From Sabulitectum sp964386635 (GTDB taxonomy: Bacteria > Fermentibacterota > Fermentibacteria > Fermentibacterales > JCC-6): DNA of 20,328 nt. Made by a program: the position numbers and the translations under genes. The DNA lies in assembly GCA_964386635.1 (NCBI GenBank), contig CAYLRO010000043.1, positions 1 to 20,328 of the forward strand, written 5' to 3'. Below the pieces are notes generated by a model. That model was given only the letters and a program-made list of their open reading frames with translations. It was not told where the DNA came from and searched no databases. Positions 15,701 through 20,328 of the stretch are shown here, in pieces (position 1 is the first letter of the stretch; each line of letters begins with the position of its first letter).

Positions 15701-17951
15701 CTGGGCGGTGAACAGCGGTGAGAACCGACTTATTCCGTGGAGGAACGACCCTGTTGAAGACACCCCGGGTATGGCAGTGTATGTAAGGGATGAGGAAACC
15801 GGTGAATTCTGGTCTCCATCTCCTCTGCCGGTACGTGACAGAAATCCATACCTGATCAGGCATTCCGCTGGATACACAGTCTGGGAACACAACAGCATGG
15901 GACTTGCACAGAGAATGACAGTGTTTGCAGATGCCGAAGATCCTGTGGCAGCAATTAACATTTCCATTGAGAACACAGGTTCCCGAAACAGAAGGATAGG
16001 CGTAACAGTTTATGCTGAACCTGTTCTCGGCACAGCAAGAACTGCCACATCAAGGTTCCTGGTCTCTGACTTCAATACGTCATGCAATGCCGTTTTCACA
16101 AGGAACACCACTGCAGAGAAACCTCCGTCAGGTGTTTTTTTCATGGCATCCAGCAGAACTCCCAACGGTATTACCACTGATAGAAATGAATTCCTGGGGA
16201 AAGACGGATCAATGAGAAATCCTGCTGCAATGAGAAGGACGGGGTTGTCGGGAAGGATCAGGGCAGGCCAGGACCCGTGCATTGCAATACAGGTAATGAT
16301 CTGGATAGGTCCCGGGGAGCGGAAGGAGGTTACTTTTCTCGCCGGACAGGAGAATTCAGATGAGAAGGCTGCTGAACTGATAAGAAGGCAGATGATAAGA
16401 GCAACAAGTGGAGCTATGATCCGGAACGCAGTTGCCGTATGGGATTCTCTGCTGGATACTATACAAATAGAAACCCCTGAGCCGGCCATGAATCTGATTG
16501 TTAACCGATGGCTGCTCTATCAGACGCTTTCCTGCAGAATATTCGGCAGAACAGCTCTTTACCAGTCCAGCGGTGCATACGGATTCCGTGACCAGCTTCA
16601 GGATTGTATGGCTCTTTGTACAGCTGACAGAGAAATACCAGGCAGACACATTCTTGAATGTGCCTCAAAACAGTTCATCCAGGGGGATGTGCTTCACTGG
16701 TGGCATCCACCCCTGAATGCCGGGGTAAGAACCAGGTGCTCAGACGATCTGCTGTGGCTTCCGTACGCTGTCGCTGAGTACGTCAGAAAGACAGGCGACA
16801 GGGCTATTCTGGATGAGAGGGTACCCTACCTGGATGGAATCGAGCTTGCTGAGGATCAGCTGGAACGGTATGACAGATTCACCATTTCCCGGGAGACAGG
16901 GACCCTCCATGAACACTGCATGAAGGCCCTTGAAAAAGGGCTTACAAGAGGGCCCAATGGCCTTCCACTCATGGGCTCCCATGACTGGAATGACGGAATG
17001 AGCCTGGTTGGATACCAGGGAAAGGGGGAGAGTGTGTGGCTGGGATGGTTTCTTTGTGCCGTCCTGGACAGCTACAGCAGACTCTGCAGTGGGGAAGATA
17101 GAGAAAGGCTTTCTGAGGCTTCCCGCAATCTTAAGCAAACCCTGAACGAAAAGGCATGGGACGGCGAATGGTATCTCAGGGGATTCTACGATGATGGCTT
17201 CCCCTTGGGCAGCAGCTCCGGCAGGGAGTGTATGATAGCTTCAATTGCTCAGTCATGGGCGGTTATCTCCAGGGCAGGAGAAAAGGAGAGAACAGAAACA
17301 GCTATGGAGTCAGTGATGGAGCATCTTGTAGACAGGCAGACAGGTCTGGTTCTACTATTTACTCCACCCTTTGACCGGACCGGTCACCACCCCGGTTACA
17401 TAATGGGATATCCCCCTGGAGTAAGAGAGAACGGAGGTCAGTATACCCATGCAGCGGCATGGGTAGCCTGGGCTTTCAGCATTGCAGGAAATGGTGCCAG
17501 GGCCATGGAGATATTCAACATGTTGAACCCTGTTAACAAGTCTTTTCCTGAACACAGGGCTGACATCTACCGTGTTGAACCCTACGCTGTGGCTGCTGAT
17601 GTGTACAGTTCTCCGGAATGCCCCGGCAGAGGCGGTTGGACATGGTACACAGGAGCGGCTGCCTGGATGTACCGGCTGGCCACAGAGGCGATACTTGGAA
17701 TCGAGGTGGAGGGTAACTATCTCAGGATAAATCCCTGTGTACCTGAATCTTGGGAAGAGTGGAAGGTTACGCTGAAACGGAAGGGATGCATCTGGAACCT
17801 TTACTTCAAAAATCCCGATTCCGTGTCCAGCGGGGTAAGAAAGGTTACGGTAAACGGTGTGTTGGCAGAGGGCAATGGAGTAGAACTGTCAGAAAACAAT
17901 CTGTGTAATAATGTTCAGGTGATAATGGGTGCTCCTGATTCAGAGGATTAA
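9747..17951 (+). CDS. cgs: Cyclic beta-1,2-glucan synthase (NdvB/ChvB/Cgs)
   Basis: A complete 2734-aa inner-membrane enzyme that builds cyclic beta-1,2-glucan from UDP-glucose; length is near the usual 2800. The GTG start is the first codon possible after an in-frame TGA. Order of parts: cytoplasmic N-terminus (1-270); TM pair near 275-325; GT84 transferase with D487-C-D489, ED at 613-614 and QHRW at 626-629, followed by RGDWQ; more TM segments near 661-693, 722-745 and 771-812; the glycoamylase-like domain now linked to cyclisation, with HRTSPTNIG (868), RYVSTVDSGNL (932), a helical stretch (about 960-1200), SWSGTMFEY (1255), GYYWFD (1306) and AHHQGM (1397). Two GH94 beta-sandwich regions (about 1540-1800 and 1938-2230) precede a GH94 catalytic domain with SDDLLWLP (2332), HDWNDG (2412-2417) and NGGQYTH (2562), the phosphorolytic unit that controls chain length. 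No domain or key motif is missing. It follows the stress-protein gene by 32 bp. Confidence 0.96.
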   Translation: MFYPGESPLLRRKFYRIPGLLRDIDENVRKAYSLFSGDSESSRDSSEWLLDNYYIIQRAIAQVREDISFSFHRRLPLLKQTGKKDRTRIFHICSEITSRESIISITGTVSFLRNYQRAQCLTTAEIWAIPVMFRLSVLINLSEELVSMLQEDGEGKEISSAVLNLRKIEETDWKAFFEKVSPVEKILRRDPSGIYCRMDFATRDSYRNSVEKLSWKHDLSETETAEAAVALALEAPAGTIEHHTGWYLMSPPGIAVLRKRLNLSKGLRKPGKKILTPVFTGAVLLTTILIVLSLHGLAAGGGIPPWAAIFLLSIPAVAFAVELIFQATLCISSTERLPKLDYRNGIPEESRTIIVIPSILSTSMEALDLVCQIERHYLSNSGANVFFGLLTDLRDSESEETMSDRKIHETLISGIKELNLRYCSSNAPAFFLFHRNRQWNPSENVWMGWERKRGKLEEFNRLLLRSGETSFVNCPVPERIKYVITLDCDTIIPGGTVAKMTGAMAHPLNRYTGETGYTVMQPRVLPLYRSGNPTLFFKAFSGDFLVDLYSNAVSDVYQDLFGEGIYMGKGIYDLRAFHDTAGNSVPVNSLLSHDLLEGLLGRAGYLSDVVIYEDFPRNFTDWLKRQHRWIRGDWQLLPWLFRRKFSLLDRWKIADNMRRSLTCPWILIFLVSGWFFLDGQALLLWTAAAVIVLFRSQLIESIFKGFRTKGSVWFRGLLETAFLPVNAISSLHGITVTLFRVFVSGKNLLKWTSAAVVSRRPLNVADKSPEGVTIFSGVLTIALLLLRGYVPLPSVPFLFIWGALPLISRLISFQRKATEYVKSFSDEAGLLLKTALRTWYFFDVFVGPEDHWLPPDHYQEEPLNQVAHRTSPTNIGLFLLSVLAAGDLGFTGIRQLLMRVEDTLEGMQKLGRYRGHILNWHNTKTLEPLKPRYVSTVDSGNLLASLITLKHGLDDSAYLSPGSRERWQGLAAMISVLMDTVEKTGACGENLLTVLGEMKEIAEKQMKSSNFCAEVLIELCTKQLEHMDGMFMELLEAEGHEMSQEDIGELRTWSERLRYYLSDMLDEIETLYPWFLQTGSEQTRILESNQDPGVRDAWTGVRKLLLLKPSPALVVEATGEVRERFRILGCSVEDHFHGDSGRNLLHWIGKLEETVSESREKCLELLQDIDRIKQMIEKEISSMNFSFLYSHKRKVFRIGFNVDTEHPDSNCYDLLASEARLASLLAIARRDVSFEHWLYLSRPFTSVSGMVGLLSWSGTMFEYLMPLIFTGYSSETLLGQSCAAAVQKQIDYGEEKHIPWGVSESGYYWFDQSRHYQYRAFGVPGLGYRRGLEEDMVVAPYASLLALPVNREEVMKNLSFLNSLEMTGRYGFYEAIDFTQERLPAGKEFRRVWSYMAHHQGMILLSIQNSLQNDVNVKRFHREPEVSTVELLLHESAPGTPRIVYARPRSGKAEVKGISQTHLDKWIINRPTPETVVHCISGGNLGAVLTDSGKAFINWKGRDVTGRDSPGERVLIKDLDTGELRDSCAGSSPVWHPHMVEYLSKLRNLTVSTRIIASTEYDGLIRKVTLTNHGAERNRYFVCSIMEPVLADTGEYMRHPEFNRLFLSTSFSPEHGTLVVSRRKRSAEEEGMAASIFIAGEKRVSFETEREILTGRGGSGIEPAALLKGEGLTGRTGSTVDPVMALGIEITLAPEESSSAFFVIVCGEDDSDLLKISEEYSSPESLETDFQHSEVFTRRELAACGVDSAMISSMQPVLSSLFLPSWRLRSREGILRKNTLGQRHLWRFGISGDLPVLLVTADTGDNLDIVRDLLKIHRFWRGRGFTADMVILNQEAAGYENELHGMLRRMLSSTGAEKWEGRRGGVFLLSEGLMEQSEVILLKTWASVVLNCSESLSMQTEVFHREAIRQPDLVPVPVEDSRHLLPPVPPPENLLFFNGYGGFTMDGKEYMIYLEDGKWLPRPWINVIASKTAGLTASESGIECLWAVNSGENRLIPWRNDPVEDTPGMAVYVRDEETGEFWSPSPLPVRDRNPYLIRHSAGYTVWEHNSMGLAQRMTVFADAEDPVAAINISIENTGSRNRRIGVTVYAEPVLGTARTATSRFLVSDFNTSCNAVFTRNTTAEKPPSGVFFMASSRTPNGITTDRNEFLGKDGSMRNPAAMRRTGLSGRIRAGQDPCIAIQVMIWIGPGERKEVTFLAGQENSDEKAAELIRRQMIRATSGAMIRNAVAVWDSLLDTIQIETPEPAMNLIVNRWLLYQTLSCRIFGRTALYQSSGAYGFRDQLQDCMALCTADREIPGRHILECASKQFIQGDVLHWWHPPLNAGVRTRCSDDLLWLPYAVAEYVRKTGDRAILDERVPYLDGIELAEDQLERYDRFTISRETGTLHEHCMKALEKGLTRGPNGLPLMGSHDWNDGMSLVGYQGKGESVWLGWFLCAVLDSYSRLCSGEDRERLSEASRNLKQTLNEKAWDGEWYLRGFYDDGFPLGSSSGRECMIASIAQSWAVISRAGEKERTETAMESVMEHLVDRQTGLVLLFTPPFDRTGHHPGYIMGYPPGVRENGGQYTHAAAWVAWAFSIAGNGARAMEIFNMLNPVNKSFPEHRADIYRVEPYAVAADVYSSPECPGRGGWTWYTGAAAWMYRLATEAILGIEVEGNYLRINPCVPESWEEWKVTLKRKGCIWNLYFKNPDSVSSGVRKVTVNGVLAEGNGVELSENNLCNNVQVIMGAPDSED

Positions 17952-18006
17952 CCCCCAATCCTGTCTTTTCCACTTTATGCGTTCAGGCTTCTTCAGGTAA
18001 ATTCCG
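17952..18006. other. 55-bp gap between convergent genes
   Basis: This short spacer separates the 3' ends of cgs (plus) and the TPR-barrel gene (minus). I looked for a bidirectional terminator and found no GC-rich stem with a T-tract; a CTTCAGG-type direct repeat near 17983-17997 is not a hairpin. Transcripts from the two sides may overlap. Confidence 0.4.
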
Positions 18007-19887
18007 TCAGAAGTGAAAATACAAACTGGCGTTGGTGCTTGTATTCAACTCAGATTCGTTCTCAGGCGGGACAATTGACTGGTAGTCGATGCGGTAGGAA
18101 TAGGAAAGAGAAAGCAGACTGTTAAGAGCTGCATTGAGACTTATCTGCGATCCCACTTCATACTGATCACTGTCTGCAAAATCACAACTGATATCACCGC
18201 TGAGGGTTACGCCTGGTCTGAATTCACCAACCCTTCCTGAATAAGTGATTGTGACTCCGGGATTGTATACATATGAGTCCCGCTGATAGATCTCATCATC
18301 CCACCGATTGATGATTTTCCCAACACCAACTGAGGGGGTTATCCACACAGTTTCTGCCATATCGAATGAGTATCCGCAACTGGCGATGGATGACAGTTTC
18401 CACCTGGTGGTTTCATCTCTTGAGTGATCCCAGCTGACATTAATACTCTGGAACAGGTTTCTTGAGGAGTAGTTTCTCCAGGATGCAGACACATAGAGAT
18501 TTTTAAGACTTGTCTCAAGGCCTGGCCAGTTGTTATTGGAGAACCGGGTAGAGGCGGAAACGCTGCTGTTATACAGTCCGTACCTGAACCATATTGATCC
18601 ACCCAGGGAAGCATTCTCCTGGGGGTATTCTCCTGTTGACTTGTAGTAGCTCAATGAAATATTGCCGCTGAAGGGGCTGTTGCCATTCTCCCAGACATTT
18701 GATTCAGTCAGTGTTTCCAGCTGGTCTTCTCTGAACCAGTTTCTTGTTCTGTTGATTAGAACAATACTGTCTGCGGACATTTCAAGAAGCGGAGAATAAG
18801 CGTTGACAGCCAGAATGAATTCACCGGCGTACTCGGCAGCAAGACCCATGACAGCCATGCATTCAGTTGAGCCGGTAAGCTCAACGGCTTCGCTCATGGC
18901 CTGATAGGTATCCTGATAGCGTCCTCCTCTGAGAAGTGTCATTCCCAGTACTTTGAAAAGGGCCGGGGAATCCGGGTATGCATCAAGACCGGTTCTAACA
19001 ACTGATTCAGCCTGGTTCAGCTTATACAGCTCAAGCAGTAACTCACTGTAGAAAACAAGCTCGTCAAGACTCATCTCCTCAACAGACTTTGAAGAAATAA
19101 CTCTCTCTGCCTCCTCCTCTTCCCCCAGGAGGGCTAGAATCCGAGCTGTCTGTAACGGCTGCTGAGTCTGCATATCAGTTGAAGCCAGACTGGAAAGAAT
19201 CCTGTTCCTGTAAACGCTGCCTGTGAGAATAATATCTGTTCTAACTGCTGTAAGAATTTCTGAGGAATCCAGTTTTACTGTGGAATCTCCGGAAAGCAGC
19301 AAGTCCAGTTTAATCAACGGTGAGAGTTCGAGTACATTTCCATTCAGCAGTATCGCAGCAAGTGAATCAGCCATCTGAGGTAAACTGCTACACCTGTACT
19401 GCCTTATTCTGAGAAAGGTGGTTTCATCAGCGACTTCCCCTGATGCCATAAGCTGTTTTAGCAGGGAATCAGCTTCAGTAATGCAGCCGGATTCCTGAAG
19501 CACAGAGCAGAGCATGATGTCAGTGGAATTGTTTCCAGAACATTGCTCCAGAAGCTCTATAGCTTCTTCATAGTTCCCGGACTGTACAGCAAGAGAGGCC
19601 AATCCCCTGAGGGACTCAGAGGAGTTGCCAAAAGAAAGACCATTCTGAAGAACCCATTCTGCGTGATCTTCTCCATCTGCCAGTAGAGCAAGACCATATC
19701 TGCCCCAGGCAGCTGCATCCGAAGAATCAGAATGCAGGGTCAGCTCTGCTTCGCAGAGTGAGGGGAGAATGTTTGCATAAGAATTCCAGGAAACCAGCAG
19801 AACTGGAAAAACAACCTTCGAAAGCAGTATGAGGAAATGTCTGCTGACAGAACTGATGATAAACCTGCTTTCTGAATGAATATGCAT
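18007..19887 (-). CDS. TPR-repeat protein with C-terminal outer-membrane barrel
   Basis: A 626-aa exported protein. The N-terminus has a basic stretch and a hydrophobic segment (about residues 18-38, FLILLSKVVFPVLLVSW then NSYA) consistent with a signal peptide. Residues about 45-375 are helical with TPR-like pairs, for example AAAWGRYGLALLADG, SLAVQSGNYEEAIELLEQ and LGMTLLRGGRYQDTYQAM. From about 400 the chain becomes beta-rich with alternating aromatics and ends in YFHF, a C-terminal Phe as in barrels inserted by BamA. The ending LSYSYRIDYQS..PPENE resembles the last strands of DUF481-type barrels. A periplasmic TPR domain fused to a barrel recalls polysaccharide exporters such as BcsC and PgaA, though this barrel (about 220 aa) is smaller. 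It faces cgs tail to tail. ATG at 19887 is the only usable start and lacks a Shine-Dalgarno site. The function is unproven. Confidence 0.78.
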   Translation of the reverse strand: MHIHSESRFIISSVSRHFLILLSKVVFPVLLVSWNSYANILPSLCEAELTLHSDSSDAAAWGRYGLALLADGEDHAEWVLQNGLSFGNSSESLRGLASLAVQSGNYEEAIELLEQCSGNNSTDIMLCSVLQESGCITEADSLLKQLMASGEVADETTFLRIRQYRCSSLPQMADSLAAILLNGNVLELSPLIKLDLLLSGDSTVKLDSSEILTAVRTDIILTGSVYRNRILSSLASTDMQTQQPLQTARILALLGEEEEAERVISSKSVEEMSLDELVFYSELLLELYKLNQAESVVRTGLDAYPDSPALFKVLGMTLLRGGRYQDTYQAMSEAVELTGSTECMAVMGLAAEYAGEFILAVNAYSPLLEMSADSIVLINRTRNWFREDQLETLTESNVWENGNSPFSGNISLSYYKSTGEYPQENASLGGSIWFRYGLYNSSVSASTRFSNNNWPGLETSLKNLYVSASWRNYSSRNLFQSINVSWDHSRDETTRWKLSSIASCGYSFDMAETVWITPSVGVGKIINRWDDEIYQRDSYVYNPGVTITYSGRVGEFRPGVTLSGDISCDFADSDQYEVGSQISLNAALNSLLSLSYSYRIDYQSIVPPENESELNTSTNASLYFHF

Positions 19888-19893
19888 GCTTGT

Positions 19894-19920
19894 ATAGTAA
19901 TAGTCAGATTGATTGTTCCA
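19894..19920 (-). promoter_or_regulatory. Possible promoter giving a leaderless TPR-barrel mRNA
   Basis: On the minus strand a -10-like TACTAT (plus 19894-19899) ends 6 nt before the ATG at 19887, with a poor -35 candidate TGGAAC (plus 19915-19920) 15 bp further up. Transcription would begin at or next to the ATG. This fits the lack of any ribosome-binding site there, while most other genes in the window have one. The promoter match is weak. Confidence 0.3.
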
Positions 19921-19972
19921 GAATATATAAATTTAAGAATGGAATAGTGGGCTGTCCATTTCTCCTAGCGGA

Positions 19973-19998
19973 TTCTAGAAATTGGAAGCTTTCTAGAA
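19973..19998. repeat. Perfect 9-bp inverted repeat at the end of the partial gene
   Basis: TTCTAGAAA (19973-19981) and TTTCTAGAA (19990-19998) are exact reverse complements with an 8-nt loop. Because TTCTAGAA is itself a palindrome, the same bases also form a direct repeat, TTCTAGAAAT, at 19973-19982 and 19991-20000, 18 bp apart. The right copy contains the TAG stop of the minus-strand partial gene. It could be an AT-rich terminator-like hairpin, though no T-tract follows, or a double operator upstream of the TPR-barrel gene. Confidence 0.5.
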
Positions 19999-20328
19999 AT
20001 GATATCCGTAATGCCAGTACTTGGGATAGAAGGTAAAGTCCTCCGGGAAATAGAAGTAGTGGGTTATCTGTGGATAGGGGGGTGTTCCGTCAACCCAGGC
20101 ACAAGACGCGTGAAATGTAATATCATCGGTAGTTCCATCGTAATAACCAAGAGGAACTATTTCTGAGTAAGTTCCTGGAGAATCAAATACAAAAGAGTCT
20201 ACCAAACCGTTTTCATCGTAGACATTAACGTACGCAGTTTCACTCTGTCCTACCTGGACCGAGAACTCAAATTCTGTAGGGTATGCATAGTCCAGTCCCC
20301 CGGCATCTTCAATGGGAGCCATAACGAA
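19993..20328 (-). CDS. Hypothetical beta-rich protein, C-terminal fragment
   Basis: The minus-strand frame is open to the right edge (the codons before the ATG at 20322 read Phe-Val) and no ribosome-binding site precedes that ATG, so this is most likely the last 111 or so residues of a longer protein. The fragment alternates short polar and hydrophobic stretches with many Tyr, Phe, Thr and Asp residues and reads as beta-sandwich: FEFSVQVGQSETAYVNVYD, then SPGTYSEIVPLGYYDG, and ITHYFYFPEDF, ending in an aromatic HYGYHF tail. There is no membrane helix. An extracytoplasmic domain is plausible from composition. No family is recognised. It lies 105 bp upstream of the TPR-barrel gene on the same strand. 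Confidence 0.6.
   Translation of the reverse strand, partial: FVMAPIEDAGGLDYAYPTEFEFSVQVGQSETAYVNVYDENGLVDSFVFDSPGTYSEIVPLGYYDGTTDDITFHASCAWVDGTPPYPQITHYFYFPEDFTFYPKYWHYGYHF

Noticed and set aside
8588..18004. The identical 14-mer CTTCAGGTAAATTC at 8588-8601 and 17991-18004, each near the 3' end of a gene
   Set aside because: The first copy is mostly coding sequence, the flanks share nothing and there is no terminal repeat or mobile gene; probably coincidence.
17952..18006. Searched for a bidirectional terminator between the convergent genes
   Set aside because: The only complementarity (TTTTCCACTT with AAGTGAAAA at 18013 onwards) is imperfect, widely spaced and runs into coding sequence.
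19933..19959. A minus-strand mini-ORF of 8 codons (MDSPLFHS) with AGGAG upstream, in front of the TPR-barrel gene
   Set aside because: AGGAG lies only 2 nt from the ATG, too close for good initiation, and the peptide has no attenuator-like codon run; chance is likely.
1..20328. CRISPR arrays, tRNAs, rRNAs, insertion sequences, toxin-antitoxin or phage-defence genes
   Set aside because: No spaced direct-repeat series, tRNA-like cloverleaf, transposase or nuclease motif was found in any gap or frame; almost all of the window is covered by the listed genes.

Overview
The window comes from a Gram-negative (diderm) bacterium. It encodes several proteins that need an outer membrane: a LolA-like periplasmic carrier, two probable beta-barrels ending in aromatic residues, and a cyclic beta-1,2-glucan synthase. 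Base composition is roughly balanced and arginine is often AGA/AGG. Most genes have clear Shine-Dalgarno sites. A CdaA-type c-di-AMP cyclase in such a cell is uncommon and suggests one of the less-studied diderm phyla (spirochaete-like or FCB-group candidate phyla), but the sequence alone does not settle this. No tRNA, rRNA, CRISPR array, insertion sequence or phage gene was seen. Coding density is very high and the longest gap without a gene is 157 bp.

Layout, left to right. (1) 2-2879, plus strand: a tight operon starting with a 5'-truncated diadenylate cyclase (cdaA), then an unrecognised 98-aa protein, a CoA-dependent-acyltransferase-fold enzyme (HxxxDG) and a zinc-ribbon protein with six membrane segments. 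(2) 2959-8597, plus strand: a six-gene operon led by a TetR regulator, with a good sigma70-type promoter overlapped by a perfect palindrome and a partial second copy. It continues with a LolA-like secreted protein, two FtsX/LolE-like permeases, their ATPase and a predicted outer-membrane beta-barrel. Together these could form one path from inner membrane through periplasm to outer membrane for a lipid or lipoprotein cargo. (3) 8755-17951, plus strand: a tandem universal stress protein followed closely by a complete 2734-aa cyclic beta-1,2-glucan synthase with a GTG start. (4) 18007-20328, minus strand: a TPR protein with a C-terminal barrel-like domain, convergent with the glucan synthase, and upstream of it the 3' end of an unrecognised beta-rich gene running off the right edge.

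The shared theme is envelope biology: second-messenger signalling (c-di-AMP), acyl transfer at or near the membrane, regulated trafficking to the outer membrane, and a periplasmic osmoregulatory glucan. The most distinctive unit is the TetR-controlled LolA/ABC/barrel operon. Its cargo is unknown, and assigning it one is inference.
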